Position numbers and translations under genes: made by a program
Shown: positions 29,433 through 39,591 of the stretch, in pieces
How the letters are laid out: the number at the start of each line of letters is the position of its first letter
Numbering within the stretch: the first letter of the stretch is position 1
From: Prevotella melaninogenica
GTDB taxonomy: Bacteria > Bacteroidota > Bacteroidia > Bacteroidales > Bacteroidaceae
DNA length: 64,000 nucleotides
Direction of reading: 5' to 3'
NCBI RefSeq assembly: GCF_013267595.1
Contig: NZ_CP054011.1
Coordinates: 1,068,147 to 1,132,146 of the forward strand
The notes under the pieces: model-generated
Seen by the model: the letters and a program-made list of their open reading frames with translations, nothing else
Databases searched by the model: none
Told to the model about the DNA's origin: nothing

Positions 29433-30632
29433 TTATTCATAAGTTTGCTCACTTACAAACTCTTTTTCAGGTTCATATGACAGCTCATAAACCTGCCTAC
29501 CCGATAGTTTTTCGACCATAATCCTCGCCGCATTATCAGGTGCTACCTCGTTTCCTAAACGGTCACGAACAAGCTGGTAATCCGCCAACATACGTTCACG
29601 CGAAGGCTGACCAGGAAGGATGCGATACAACTCGTTGGCAATGTTGCGAATAGAGAAACGATCAGCAAGCAGTTCTTGCACAATCTCTTTATCTGCAATA
29701 AGGTTGACAAGAGAGATAAAACGCACCTTAATAATATGCTTAAAAGCAAAACGAATCAACTTTGGAACAGGTGTTTCGTAGCAGACAACCTGTGGAACAT
29801 TCAGCAAAGCTGTCTCAAGCGTTGCTGTACCACTGGTAACAAGTGCTACTGTAGCATGACTCAGAAGTTCGTAAGTCTGTGTCTTTACCATCTTTGCTTC
29901 ACTATCACCTAAATACTTCTTATAATAGCTTTCAGCAATAGAAGGTGCTGCAGCAACCACCATCTGATAATCTTCAAAATGACGTGCAGCCTCCAACATT
30001 GAAGGCAGATTATCCTTTATCTCCTGTTTACGACTACCAGCAAGAAGAGCAATGATAGGCTTAGAAGACAAGCCATTACGCTGACAGAACTCGTCTTTTG
30101 ACTCCGAATAAACATGACGGAAATTATCAACCTCCTCGGCAGTAGGGTTACCAACGTAATGTATTTTGTAATTATGTTTCTTCTCATAGAAAGGAACTTC
30201 AAACGGAAGAATAGAGAACATTTCTTTTACATCACGCTTGATTGCTTTGATACGCCACTCCTTCCATGCCCATATCTTTGGGGAGATATAGTAATAGACA
30301 GGAATATTGGTATTCTTCTTTACAAACTTTGCAATACTAAGATTAAACCCTGGATAGTCGACGAGGATAACCGCATCAGGCTTCCAACGCATAATATCCT
30401 CCTTACACATCTTCATATTCTTAAAGATGGTAGGTAGGTGTAGCAATACAGGAACAAAACCCATATAGGCAAGTTCACGATAATGCTTCACACGTGTACC
30501 CCCCACTTTCGCCATCAGGTCACCACCAAAGAAGCGAAACTCAGCCTCTGGATCATACTGCATCAACGACTGCATAAGGCGTGAGGCATGTAAGTCGCCA
30601 GATGCTTCACCAACTATCAGGTAATACTTCAT
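29433..30632 (-). CDS. lpxB: Lipid-A-disaccharide synthase
   Basis: A 399-residue GT19 glycosyltransferase that joins UDP-diacylglucosamine and lipid X into the lipid A disaccharide at the inner membrane. Signature motifs: MKYYLIVGEASGDLHASRLM, FFGGDLMAKVG, YYISPKIWAWKEWR and VTSGTATLETAL. Length is slightly above average owing to a polar C-terminal tail. It follows surE by 12 bp, forming a surE-lpxB operon. Confidence 0.96.
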   Translation of the reverse strand: MKYYLIVGEASGDLHASRLMQSLMQYDPEAEFRFFGGDLMAKVGGTRVKHYRELAYMGFVPVLLHLPTIFKNMKMCKEDIMRWKPDAVILVDYPGFNLSIAKFVKKNTNIPVYYYISPKIWAWKEWRIKAIKRDVKEMFSILPFEVPFYEKKHNYKIHYVGNPTAEEVDNFRHVYSESKDEFCQRNGLSSKPIIALLAGSRKQEIKDNLPSMLEAARHFEDYQMVVAAAPSIAESYYKKYLGDSEAKMVKTQTYELLSHATVALVTSGTATLETALLNVPQVVCYETPVPKLIRFAFKHIIKVRFISLVNLIADKEIVQELLADRFSIRNIANELYRILPGQPSRERMLADYQLVRDRLGNEVAPDNAARIMVEKLSGRQVYELSYEPEKEFVSEQTYE

Positions 30633-30644
30633 AATATCAAAGAA

Positions 30645-31418
30645 TTAAAGAGACTCCCACGATTTCATCTTATCGAGCACTTCATAATCTGTCACGTCAA
30701 TCTTCGATGGCGTAACAGTTACATATCCATGCGCTAAAGCCCACTGATCATTATCGGTTGCATCAGACTCATCGTTACGATAATGCCCTGTCATCCAATA
30801 ATAATCAAAGCCACGAGGATGCTTGCAAGCCTCAACTTCCCTCGTCCAACTACCCCAACCCATACGGCACACCTTCAGTCCTGCAAACTTCTCGACCTTA
30901 GGAAAGTTCACATTCAGACAGACACCTTTTGGCAGACCATCAGCAAGAACTTTCTTGACAATAAGTCTTACGTAATCACGTAGGTAAGACAGGTCGGCAT
31001 TAGAATCATAATCACAACTTGAAAAAGCGATAGAAGGGATATATTTCATACAACCCTCATACGCAATACCCATCGTACCACTGTAATGATTATTCACAGA
31101 GGAATTATCTCCATGATTGATACCTCCCAAGATAAGTTCAGGCTTTCGGTCAACAAGAATCTGGTCTAACGCTAACTTCACACAGTCAACAGGCGTACCT
31201 GTACATGACCACACCTCACAGTCAGGAATGTTATGACGTTTCTTTAACAGCAGATAATCAACCACTGAGAAAGCACGTGAAAAACCCGAACGTGCAGCCT
31301 CTGGAGCACAGACAATGATTTCCGCAAAGTCTGAGAGGAATGAAACGAGCATACGAATACCATTTGAATGGTAACCGTCATCGTTGGATATAAGTATGAG
31401 TGGTTTCTTAGAATTCAT
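30645..31418 (-). CDS. surE: 5'/3'-nucleotidase SurE
   Basis: About 257 residues from ATG 31418 (MNSKKPLILISNDDGYHSNG); an upstream in-frame ATG at 31481 would add 21 residues not typical of the family. SurE nucleoside-monophosphate phosphatase motifs: the metal-binding NDDG, the ARSGFSRAFS phosphate site, CTGTPVDCVKLAL and GGINHGDNSS. It is the first gene of surE-lpxB and divergent from parA. Confidence 0.95.
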   Translation of the reverse strand: MNSKKPLILISNDDGYHSNGIRMLVSFLSDFAEIIVCAPEAARSGFSRAFSVVDYLLLKKRHNIPDCEVWSCTGTPVDCVKLALDQILVDRKPELILGGINHGDNSSVNNHYSGTMGIAYEGCMKYIPSIAFSSCDYDSNADLSYLRDYVRLIVKKVLADGLPKGVCLNVNFPKVEKFAGLKVCRMGWGSWTREVEACKHPRGFDYYWMTGHYRNDESDATDNDQWALAHGYVTVTPSKIDVTDYEVLDKMKSWESL

Positions 31419-31491
31419 AAATTTCACTTTGATTTCAGTGCAAAAGTACGAAAAAAGGTTTATAAAGCCCTGCAATCTCATATAAAATATG

Positions 31492-31499
31492 TATCTTTG
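31492..31499 (+). promoter_or_regulatory. -7 box of parA
   Basis: TATCTTTG about 34 bases before the parA ATG at 31533. The -33 TTTG is not clear. Confidence 0.5.
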
Positions 31500-31532
31500 T
31501 AGCCTAATAAATGTATAGGATTAAATAGAAAA

Positions 31533-32300
31533 ATGGGAAAGATTATCGCACTTGCCAACCAAAAAGGCGGCGTCGGAAAGACGACTACCACCATTAACTT
31601 GGCGGCTTCTTTAGCAACGCTTGAGAAGTCTGTACTGGTGATTGATGCCGATCCGCAGGCGAATGCCTCCAGCGGTTTGGGCGTGGATATCAAAGAGGTG
31701 GATTGTTCGCTTTACGAATGTATCATTGACCATGCCGACATAAAAGACGCTATCTACACAACTGACATAGAAGGATTGGACATTGTTCCGAGCCATATCG
31801 ACCTTGTTGGAGCTGAAATAGAGATGTTAAAGCTTAATGGTCGTGAGAAGGTTATGAGCAGTTTGCTTGCTCCAATCCGTGACGATTACGATTACATCCT
31901 TATAGACTGTAGTCCGTCACTCGGTTTGATTACTGTCAATGCATTGACAGCAGCTGACTCTGTCATCATTCCTGTGCAGTGTGAATACTTTGCATTGGAG
32001 GGTATCAGCAAGTTGTTGAACACCATTAAGATTATCAAGAGCAAGCTAAATCCGAAGTTGGAGATAGAGGGCTTCCTGCTGACGATGTACGACAGTCGTC
32101 TGCGTCTTGCCCGTCAGATTTACGATGAGGTGAAGCGCCACTTCCAAGAGTTAGTATTCAAGGCTGTTATCCAGCGTAACGTGAAACTCTCTGAGAGTCC
32201 GAGTCATGGTTTACCCGTTATCCTCTATGATGCTGACTCTACAGGTGCAAAGAATCATCTTAGCCTTGCAAAGGAAATCATTGAAAAGAATAAGAAATAA
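31533..32300 (+). CDS. parA: Chromosome-partitioning ATPase ParA/Soj
   Basis: A 255-residue MinD/ParA ATPase. Deviant Walker A ANQKGGVGKTTTTINLAASL, DADPQANASSGLG and DYILIDCSPSLGLITVNAL. It lies upstream of parB in the order parA-parB-DUF5683-lytic transglycosylase-rel, as commonly seen in Bacteroidales. It works with ParB in origin segregation. Confidence 0.95.
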   Translation: MGKIIALANQKGGVGKTTTTINLAASLATLEKSVLVIDADPQANASSGLGVDIKEVDCSLYECIIDHADIKDAIYTTDIEGLDIVPSHIDLVGAEIEMLKLNGREKVMSSLLAPIRDDYDYILIDCSPSLGLITVNALTAADSVIIPVQCEYFALEGISKLLNTIKIIKSKLNPKLEIEGFLLTMYDSRLRLARQIYDEVKRHFQELVFKAVIQRNVKLSESPSHGLPVILYDADSTGAKNHLSLAKEIIEKNKK

Positions 32301-32509
32301 AAAAGGGAAAGATACGGAGTGTAAAGGTATGCTTTGAGATTCACAGATGTATCGTTTTCTGGTTGTAGAACTAATGTTTTTATCACAGATATATTAGCTG
32401 CAGGAAACAAAGAAACAAAGGACTGGAAACGAAGAGCATCGTAATATCGGGCAAAACAACCGCTAACTCCACCAAACTCCTTAACTCCATTAACTCCCAA
32501 ACAAAGACT
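32301..32509. other. parA-parB spacer with TTAACTCC motifs
   Basis: A 209-bp gap. Its last 50 bp include CTAACTCC, CCTTAACTCC and ATTAACTCCC, the same short motif that makes up the inverted repeat before cutC (22715-22850). The motif again sits right before a start codon (parB, 32510). No gene is seen. Confidence 0.45.
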
Positions 32510-33415
32510 ATGGCTGTACAAAAGAAATATAATCGAAACGCAAAGACCAATGCCCTCGGCCGTGGTCTGGATGCCTTAATATCTACTGAAGCTGTCAGTA
32601 CACAAGGAAGTTCTACCATCAACGAGGTTGCCTTAGACCAAATTGAAGCGAATCCTAACCAACCTCGTCGAGAATTCGACCCTGTTGCGTTGGAAGAGTT
32701 GGCTAACAGTATTCGTGAATTAGGACTCGTTCAGCCAATTACCTTACGTCAGGTAGACGATAACCGTTTCCAGATTATTGCTGGTGAGCGCCGTTGGCGT
32801 GCCAGTCAGTTGGCAGGCTTGAAAGCTGTTCCAGCCTATATCCGTACGATTAAGGACGAGAATGTAATGGAGTTGGCGCTGGTTGAGAATATCCAGCGTG
32901 AGGACTTGAATGCGATTGAGATTGCTTTGGCTTACGAACATCTGCTTGAAAAGAGCGGAATGACACAGGAGCGTGTAGCAGAGCGTGTGGGTAAAAGCCG
33001 TGCTGCTATTGCTAACTACCTTCGTTTGTTGAAGCTTCCTGCATTGGTACAGATGGGTCTGCAAAAGAAAGAAATAGACATGGGACACGCTCGTGCATTG
33101 CTTTCTTTGGATAGTCCTTCACTGCAATTGAAACTCTATCGTGAGATTTTAAAGAACGGATATAGTGTTCGCAAGGTTGAAGAACTGTGTCAGCAACTCA
33201 ATAACGGAGAAGATATCCAGAGTGCAAAGAAGAAGATTTCTGCTCGAACTCGCCTTCCAGAGGAGTTTAATATCCTCAAGCAGCGACTCTCATCATTCTT
33301 CGATACGAAGGTACAGATGAGTTGTAATGCTGATGGAAAGGGGAAGATTAGTATTCCGTTCGCATCAGAAGAGGAATTACTTCACATCATGGAAGTGATG
33401 GATAAGATGAAGTAA
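32510..33415 (+). CDS. parB: Chromosome-partitioning protein ParB
   Basis: A 301-residue ParB/Spo0J. N-terminal CTP-binding domain with NQPRREFDPVALEELANSI and GERRWRASQLAGL; central HTH with MTQERVAERVGKSRAAIANY; C-terminal dimerisation part. The pattern LGRGLDALIS near the N-terminus is the usual ParA-interacting start. No parS site was identified by eye. Confidence 0.95.
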   Translation: MAVQKKYNRNAKTNALGRGLDALISTEAVSTQGSSTINEVALDQIEANPNQPRREFDPVALEELANSIRELGLVQPITLRQVDDNRFQIIAGERRWRASQLAGLKAVPAYIRTIKDENVMELALVENIQREDLNAIEIALAYEHLLEKSGMTQERVAERVGKSRAAIANYLRLLKLPALVQMGLQKKEIDMGHARALLSLDSPSLQLKLYREILKNGYSVRKVEELCQQLNNGEDIQSAKKKISARTRLPEEFNILKQRLSSFFDTKVQMSCNADGKGKISIPFASEEELLHIMEVMDKMK

Positions 33416-33582
33416 TACTTCCCATACGGAAAGATTAAGGTATTAGTAAGTATAAGATAAGCAAGTATTCTGGTTTAGAAAAACTATTCACAAGCATTAG
33501 GAAGCCTCAACAAATGGCTGACTACAAAGCAAAGAATAAGTAAAAAACCTTCAAACCAGTAACTTAAGCAAGACAAAGGGTA

Positions 33583-34365
33583 GTGATGAAGATGAAGAAT
33601 AGAATCCTCAAAGGACTGTTGATAGCCGGAATGCTCACCAGTGTTACGGTCATGCAGGCACAAGATCTGCCCCATGACACGTTAAAGGTTATGTATCCAG
33701 GCGACTCTACGGTCGTTGAGATACCGAGTTCGCAGGATAAATATATAGAAGAGAAGGCAATCCTCACACCAGATGATGAGGGAAAACTCACTTCTGTTCT
33801 GCGAAAGGATAGTGTCGGCATGGTGAAGAAACAGGGACGAGACTGGTCTAAGTGGCGCCCTAATCCTAAGCGTGCTTTGTGGCTTGCACTCGTCATCCCT
33901 GGTGCTGGACAGGTCTACAACCGTAAGTACTGGAAACTACCAATCTTCTACGGAGGCTTTGTTGGCTGCGTTTATGCCATGACATGGAACAACCAGATGT
34001 ACCATGATTATGCGCAGGCTTATATGGACATCATGGATAATGACCCAACAACGCAGAGTTATAATAACTTCCTACACCTCGGAGCTACGATTACCCCTGC
34101 CAATGAAGAGCGTTATAAGAACATCTTCAAACAGCGCAAGGACCGCTATCGTAGATGGCGTGACCTAAGTATCTTTACTACTATTGCAGTTTATGCCTTA
34201 TCAGTTATTGATGCTTACGTAGACGCTTCCTTATCCGACTTTGACATATCAGATGACCTCTCACTGCATATTGCACCAACGGTCATATCAAATAAGAGTA
34301 TCGCTACACCTAACAATCCTTTCCGTTCATCGGCAATAGGTATTGGATGTAGTCTGACATTCTAA
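33583..34365 (+). CDS. DUF5683 domain protein
   Basis: A 260-residue envelope protein with a signal peptide (MLTSVTVMQAQ region). The DUF5683 motif begins at WRPNPKRALWLALVIPGAGQ and YNRKYWKLPIFYGGFVGCVY, with two or three membrane helices around residues 100-140 and 190-215. Function unknown. Its constant neighbours (parAB before, lytic transglycosylase and rel after) suggest a conserved housekeeping cluster. Confidence 0.85.
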   Translation: MMKMKNRILKGLLIAGMLTSVTVMQAQDLPHDTLKVMYPGDSTVVEIPSSQDKYIEEKAILTPDDEGKLTSVLRKDSVGMVKKQGRDWSKWRPNPKRALWLALVIPGAGQVYNRKYWKLPIFYGGFVGCVYAMTWNNQMYHDYAQAYMDIMDNDPTTQSYNNFLHLGATITPANEERYKNIFKQRKDRYRRWRDLSIFTTIAVYALSVIDAYVDASLSDFDISDDLSLHIAPTVISNKSIATPNNPFRSSAIGIGCSLTF

Positions 34366-34405
34366 GCAGCAGCGCACTGTATTTGCGCTAACTAACTAAG
34401 AAATA

Positions 34406-35542
34406 ATGAGTAGAAAGAGATATATAGTTTCCTTCCTTATTACAATGGGAGCAACCTGCGGAATCTATGCACAACAGCAAACTGTCGTTGATAGCCGTGG
34501 TAAAGCTGTGAGTGTGATGATTCCTGATGCATCAGAAACGATGGCAGGATATGTTGATGTAGACTATGTAGATGACAAGTTCTATAATAGTGGCATACAA
34601 ACAGGGTTCGAAAACACACCCTCTACAAACGCAACAGAGCCAGAAAACAGTATGGAAGTCATCGATCGTAAGATACGCAATCTATCGAATGTGATGACAA
34701 TGACCTGTAATGAGGAAGTTAAGAAATATATCGATCGCTACACAAAGGCAGGACGCCAATCAACTTCTTATCTCTTAGGACGTGCACGTTATTACAACCC
34801 TATCTTTGAAGAAGCACTGCGTTTCTATGGTTTACCATTAGAGCTGAAGTATCTTCCTGTGATAGAGTCGGGCTTAAACCCTAATGCTACCTCACGTGTG
34901 GGAGCAGCAGGACTATGGCAATTCATGGCAACAACCGGTAAACAATATGACCTTCAGATTGACAGTTATATTGATGAACGCCGCGACCCAGAGAAGTCTT
35001 CCTACGCTGCAGCACGTATGCTGAGCGACCTTTACAAACGATTTGGCGACTGGACATTGGCACTTGCTGCCTATAACTGTGGACCGGGACGTGTTAGCAG
35101 TGCTATCACAAAGGCTGGTGGTGGTGCTGACTTCTGGGCTGTCTATCAGCATTTACCGAAGGAGACACGCGGCTATGTTCCCGCTTTCATCGCAGCAAAT
35201 TATGTGATGAACTACTATGCTGATTACAACATCACACCTCTGTCAACAGGTCTGCCTAACTGCTGCGACACGATTATTATAGAGAAGGACGTTACACTTG
35301 CCAAGATTGCCAACGTATTAGGTATGAATGTGGATGATTTGAAAGTACTTAACCCACAGTATCGACAGGGTTTTATCAAGGCTTTTGCTACCAATGGTGT
35401 TGCTAAGCTACGCCTACCTTCTGAAATGATTGAGAAGTTCAAAGGTTACAAAGATCTAATTTACCAAAACGAAACACCAAACGAAGAACCAAGCATGACT
35501 ATCGCGGCTACTAATACAAGCCAAGGAACCATGCCATACTAA
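34406..35542 (+). CDS. Membrane-bound lytic murein transglycosylase, MltD-like
   Basis: A 378-residue protein with signal peptide. SLT/goose-lysozyme-like catalytic domain: LKYLPVIESGLNPNATSRVG (catalytic Glu), AAGLWQFMATTGKQYDL and LALAAYNCGPGRVSSAI. A single LysM-like domain near the C-terminus (DVTLAKIANVLGMNVDDLKV). It cleaves peptidoglycan glycan strands to anhydromuropeptides in the periplasm. 40 bp after the DUF5683 gene and 40 bp before rel, probably one operon. Confidence 0.9.
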   Translation: MSRKRYIVSFLITMGATCGIYAQQQTVVDSRGKAVSVMIPDASETMAGYVDVDYVDDKFYNSGIQTGFENTPSTNATEPENSMEVIDRKIRNLSNVMTMTCNEEVKKYIDRYTKAGRQSTSYLLGRARYYNPIFEEALRFYGLPLELKYLPVIESGLNPNATSRVGAAGLWQFMATTGKQYDLQIDSYIDERRDPEKSSYAAARMLSDLYKRFGDWTLALAAYNCGPGRVSSAITKAGGGADFWAVYQHLPKETRGYVPAFIAANYVMNYYADYNITPLSTGLPNCCDTIIIEKDVTLAKIANVLGMNVDDLKVLNPQYRQGFIKAFATNGVAKLRLPSEMIEKFKGYKDLIYQNETPNEEPSMTIAATNTSQGTMPY

Positions 35543-35582
35543 CAAGATTCTTTTACCTTATTATATAAAGGGAGGATACACA

Positions 35583-37877
35583 ATGGACAAGGACAATATT
35601 GAAGTTAAGGAGATTGACTATGAGAAGATGGTAGATGATGCCTTTCAGCATCTTATTGATACCTATCTTGCTTCACGTCATCGAAAAAAGGTTGATATCA
35701 TTACCAAGGCTTTCAACTTCGCACGCCAAGCGCATAAGGGTGTGCGCCGACTCTCGGGCGAACCTTATATCATGCACCCTATTGCCGTTGCCCAGATTGC
35801 TTGTGAAGAGATGGGACTTGGAGCAACGAGTATCTGTGCAGCCCTCTTACATGATGTCGTAGAAGATACCGACTATACAGTGGAAGATATGGAAAATATT
35901 TTCGGTCCTAAGATTGCACAAATCGTTGACGGACTAACCAAGATTTCTGGTGGTATCTTTGGCGAACAGGCTTCAGCACAAGCTGAGAATTTCAAGAAGC
36001 TTTTGCTTACTATGAGCGACGACATTCGCGTTATCCTTATCAAGATATGCGACCGTCTGCATAACATGCGTACGCTCGCTTCTCAGCCTGCCAGCAAACA
36101 ATATAAGATTGCAGGTGAAACGCTCTATATCTATGCACCACTTGCAAACCGATTGGGACTTAATAAGATTAAGACTGAGTTAGAAGACCTTAGCTTCCGA
36201 TACGAACATCCTGATGCTTATGCTTCTATTGAGAAGAAACTCGCTTCAACACAGGCGCAGCGTGACACCCTCTTTGAACAGTTCACAGCACCTATCCGTG
36301 CCGAACTTGACAAGATGGGCTTTGAATATGAACTTAAAGCACGTGTAAAGAGTCCTTATTCTATTTGGAATAAGATGCAGAACAAACACGTCACTTTTGA
36401 AGAAATATACGATATCCTTGCCGTACGTATCATCTATAAACCGAAGTCACCTGATGAGGAAATCAACAACTGTTTCCAAATTTATGTGGCTATCAGTCAG
36501 ATTTATAAGAGTCATCCTGATCGTCTGCGCGACTGGGTGAACCATCCTAAGGCTAATGGTTATCAGGCATTGCACGTAACTCTCATATCTGCTAAGGGCC
36601 GTTGGATTGAGGTTCAGATACGTTCTGAACACATGAACGAATTAGCTGAACAGGGCTTTGCTGCACATTGGAAATATAAGGATGGCGGTGAGATTACTGA
36701 GGATGAAGGCGAATTGAACGAGTGGCTCAGTACGATAAAAGAGATTCTCGACGACCCACAGCCAGATGCTATGGACTTTCTCGATGCTATCAAACTCAAC
36801 CTCTTTGCCTCTGAAATCTTTGTATTTACACCAAAGGGAGAGATTAAGACAATGCCTGCAGGCTGTACAGCACTCGACTTTGCTTTCCAAATCCATACCT
36901 TCCTTGGTAGCCACTGTATCGGTGCAAAGGTCAACCATAAGCTTGTCCCATTGAGCCATAAACTCAATAGTGGTGACCAAGTAGAAATCCTGACTTCGAT
37001 GTCGCAACACGTCAATCCATCATGGATTAACTTTGTGTCTACAGCGAAGGCGAAGGCAAAGATACAAGCTATCTTGCGACGTGAGAGCCGTGAGTTACAG
37101 AAGGCAGGTGAAGAGCAGCTATCGAAGTGGCTAAAGGCACACGACCTTGAAATGACGACTGCCACCTTAGATAAGCTTTGCGAGCTGCACGACCTACACA
37201 AGCATGACAGCCTTTTCCTTGCCGTTGGTGATAAGACCGTAATCCTTGGCGATACCGACTTAAACGAACTTCGTGGGAAATCAAAGTCAGAAAAGACTGT
37301 TACCTCACGTGGCTGGCGTCGTTATGTTCCTTTCTTAAAGTCAAATGGCAAGAAGACGACAGAGTCTGTAGAGGCTAAGGACACAGAGAATACTGAAGGC
37401 TTAATCGTTGTAACGAAAGAACTCAACAGAAAGAAGCCTATCTTCATTAACGAAGAAAACATACATCGCTATCTCTTCCCACACTGCTGCCATGCTATCC
37501 CTGGTGATGACATCCTCGGATATATTGACAACAAGAACCACATCGAGATTCATAAACGTGCCTGCCCTGTAGCTGCAAAGTTGAAAGCAAGCTACGGCGG
37601 TAGAATCTTAGATGCCAAATGGGATATGCACCGTCGATTGTTCTTCGATGCAACGATTGAGATTCGCGGTATTGACCGTAGTGGTATGCTGCACGACATC
37701 TCTGATGTCCTCTCCGACCAGTTAGGTATTAATATCCGTAAGATAACGATTTCCAGCGATAATGGAATCTTTGAGGGAACGATTGAGATGCAAGTTCACG
37801 ACCGCAAGGATGTACAGTTTATCGTTGAAAGTATGAAGAATATCAAGGATGTACAAGAGGTTTTAGAGGTCCTTTAG
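35583..37877 (+). CDS. RelA/SpoT bifunctional (p)ppGpp synthetase/hydrolase
   Basis: A 764-residue long RSH protein. N-terminal HD hydrolase (RLSGEPYIMHPIAVAQIACE, AALLHDVVEDTDY), synthetase domain (RVKSPYSIWNKMQNKH, VNHPKANGYQALHVTL), TGS domain (EIFVFTPKGEIKTMPAGCTA) and C-terminal ACT domain (RGIDRSGMLHDISDVLSDQL). The HD motif is intact, so both synthesis and breakdown are expected; it controls the stringent response. Confidence 0.95.
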   Translation: MDKDNIEVKEIDYEKMVDDAFQHLIDTYLASRHRKKVDIITKAFNFARQAHKGVRRLSGEPYIMHPIAVAQIACEEMGLGATSICAALLHDVVEDTDYTVEDMENIFGPKIAQIVDGLTKISGGIFGEQASAQAENFKKLLLTMSDDIRVILIKICDRLHNMRTLASQPASKQYKIAGETLYIYAPLANRLGLNKIKTELEDLSFRYEHPDAYASIEKKLASTQAQRDTLFEQFTAPIRAELDKMGFEYELKARVKSPYSIWNKMQNKHVTFEEIYDILAVRIIYKPKSPDEEINNCFQIYVAISQIYKSHPDRLRDWVNHPKANGYQALHVTLISAKGRWIEVQIRSEHMNELAEQGFAAHWKYKDGGEITEDEGELNEWLSTIKEILDDPQPDAMDFLDAIKLNLFASEIFVFTPKGEIKTMPAGCTALDFAFQIHTFLGSHCIGAKVNHKLVPLSHKLNSGDQVEILTSMSQHVNPSWINFVSTAKAKAKIQAILRRESRELQKAGEEQLSKWLKAHDLEMTTATLDKLCELHDLHKHDSLFLAVGDKTVILGDTDLNELRGKSKSEKTVTSRGWRRYVPFLKSNGKKTTESVEAKDTENTEGLIVVTKELNRKKPIFINEENIHRYLFPHCCHAIPGDDILGYIDNKNHIEIHKRACPVAAKLKASYGGRILDAKWDMHRRLFFDATIEIRGIDRSGMLHDISDVLSDQLGINIRKITISSDNGIFEGTIEMQVHDRKDVQFIVESMKNIKDVQEVLEVL

Positions 37878-37989
37878 TACTCTGAAGAACTATATAACCT
37901 CAAGATAAAGCGTCCTTCCAATCTACCGAGTGACAAAGCCCCAACAAGACTAAAACTATTACACAGCTTACAAGAATAGTTTTATTTTA

Positions 37990-38077
37990 AGTTGCTGTCA
38001 TTTTTAACATTTCATGTAATCCTACTGTAAACTAATCAGTTAGGACACAACATTGGATGACAGAAATGACAGCAAAA
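37990..38077 (-). repeat. ~87-bp TIR element, copy C (opposite orientation)
   Basis: Begins AGTTGCTGTCA and ends TGACAGCAAAA. The conserved internal segment (TTTAACATTTCATGTAATCC on the plus strand) shows that it is inverted relative to copies A, B, D and E. It is the only structured feature found in the 37878-38243 gap. Confidence 0.8.
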
Positions 38078-38243
38078 TTTATTTTAAGTGAATTACTTTA
38101 GAATTGACATACAAAGGTAGAGCATATAGTGAGTATCTAATTATTACGGATATACTAAAAGGGTTAGGGAGAATCTCAAGAGCTATGCAATAGGTTATAT
38201 CACTCGAGAAATGGATGATTCATAAATATAATGGGAAGATAAA

Positions 38244-38822
38244 ATGAATATTGGAAAGAAACTTTTACCATTAAGAAGTTATTTCATTTCACACCAAGTC
38301 TTAACAAGCTGTATTGCAATTATCTTTATATTATGTGGGCTCTGTGTATTAACATTGGCATTATATAACACCTATGAAGTTTACAAACACCTCAATTGCA
38401 AAACAGGTGTTGTTTCTTATTGGGAGCGTACAGGAGGAAAATATAATACTGCGACCATGAATATAAAATATGATAGTAACACTTATACGACAGAGAGGTT
38501 TGGTGGTTGGCTATGCTTACAACATAGTGGTAAGCAGGGAGAAAAAGTTATTTTCTATACTAACGAAAAGATAAAAAGAAATAATAAAAACCAAATACGC
38601 TATTTTGGACTGAGTACAATAGACTCTCCTCGCCACACCTTTTGGGTATTTATGGATATTCTAAGCTATATATTTGAATCAAATATTCTTTTATTCATCC
38701 CTTTCATGGTTGGATGCCTCTATTTTAATATGACAACCGTAAAAGACAAGATTATCAGAACAGCTTCTTGGACACTCCCATTTCTGACATTATTTCTTAT
38801 AGGCTTGGCTACAACATCTTAA
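38244..38822 (+). CDS. Membrane protein of unknown function, paralog 1 of 3
   Basis: A 192-residue protein: N-terminal helix about 20-45 (VLTSCIAIIFILCGLCVLTL), an extracytoplasmic-looking middle with GVVSYWERTGGKYNTATM and GGWLCLQHSGKQGEKVIFYT, and two C-terminal helices. It shares the patterns GVVsYWxxTGG, LQHxxKKGExVxFYT and YFGLsxxxxPRxxFWxFxD with the next two genes. The family was not recognised. AT-rich codon use differs from the upstream rel gene. Confidence 0.7.
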   Translation: MNIGKKLLPLRSYFISHQVLTSCIAIIFILCGLCVLTLALYNTYEVYKHLNCKTGVVSYWERTGGKYNTATMNIKYDSNTYTTERFGGWLCLQHSGKQGEKVIFYTNEKIKRNNKNQIRYFGLSTIDSPRHTFWVFMDILSYIFESNILLFIPFMVGCLYFNMTTVKDKIIRTASWTLPFLTLFLIGLATTS

Positions 38823-38866
38823 TTTGACCAAAGAACAAGAAGCCTCAAAATGGCAATAAATAATAT

Positions 38867-39451
38867 ATGAACATAAATATCTCCCTAATAGAAAAAAAGG
38901 CTAAAAGTTTCTTTCTCAGCCATAGGAAAACATCTTATACTATCGGTTTGTTTTTCATCTGCTGCTGTTTATATGTTGACTTTGTTACGATAAGTAACAC
39001 ATATCACAAAATAGACAACCTTGAGTATAAAGAAGGAGTTGTTTCCTATTGGGATCATACAGGTGGAGAGTTTAACGATGCTACTCTAAAAATTAATAAT
39101 GACACTAATATGTATATAACTCAACGTTATGATGGCTGGCTATGTTTTCAACATAATGGGAAAAAGGGTGAAACTGTTGCTTTCTATACTGTTAAGAATG
39201 AAGTAAAAAATGAGAAAGAAGGAATACCTTACTATGGATTATGCGAGAAAGATAACCCACGAACTTCATTTTGGTTATTCTTTGATGTGCTTTTTCCTTG
39301 CTATAAGCCCATTCTTATTTGGTGGGCTCTTGGTATCATCGGAATAATCCTTTTTAACTTTCAAATAATCCGAGACCGTTTTGTCCTACCTTTAAGCATT
39401 GTGGTTTTTGGTGTAAGTTTTCTTATGTTTATCATAGCCTCTATATCATGA
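38867..39451 (+). CDS. Membrane protein of unknown function, paralog 2 of 3
   Basis: A 194-residue paralog of the preceding protein with the same layout: N-terminal helix (TIGLFFICCCLYVDFVTIS), middle domain with EGVVSYWDHTGGEFNDATLK and YDGWLCFQHNGKKGETVAFY, and two C-terminal helices. It starts 44 bp after paralog 1. Confidence 0.7.
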   Translation: MNINISLIEKKAKSFFLSHRKTSYTIGLFFICCCLYVDFVTISNTYHKIDNLEYKEGVVSYWDHTGGEFNDATLKINNDTNMYITQRYDGWLCFQHNGKKGETVAFYTVKNEVKNEKEGIPYYGLCEKDNPRTSFWLFFDVLFPCYKPILIWWALGIIGIILFNFQIIRDRFVLPLSIVVFGVSFLMFIIASIS

Positions 39452-39467
39452 CAATACTACTAAATAT

Positions 39468-39580
39468 AAAATTATCAGAACAGCTTCTTGGATACTCCCA
39501 TTTCTGACATTATTTCTTATAGGCTTGGCTACAACATCTTAATTTGACCAAAGAACAAAGAGCCTCAACATGGCAACAAA
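39468..39580 (+). repeat. Duplicated 3' end of paralog 1
   Basis: About 113 bp nearly identical to 38748-38860, offset by exactly 720 bp. It covers the last 25 codons of paralog 1, its stop and the following spacer. Here it lies between paralogs 2 and 3 without the rest of the gene. This is the scar of a tandem duplication in which one unit was later replaced or lost. Confidence 0.85.
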
Positions 39581-39591
39581 TCAAAATAAAG

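Noticed and set aside
36614..37201. Minus-strand 195-codon frame
   Set aside because: Antisense shadow of the RelA/SpoT gene; Ser/Cys-rich composition is typical of such shadows.
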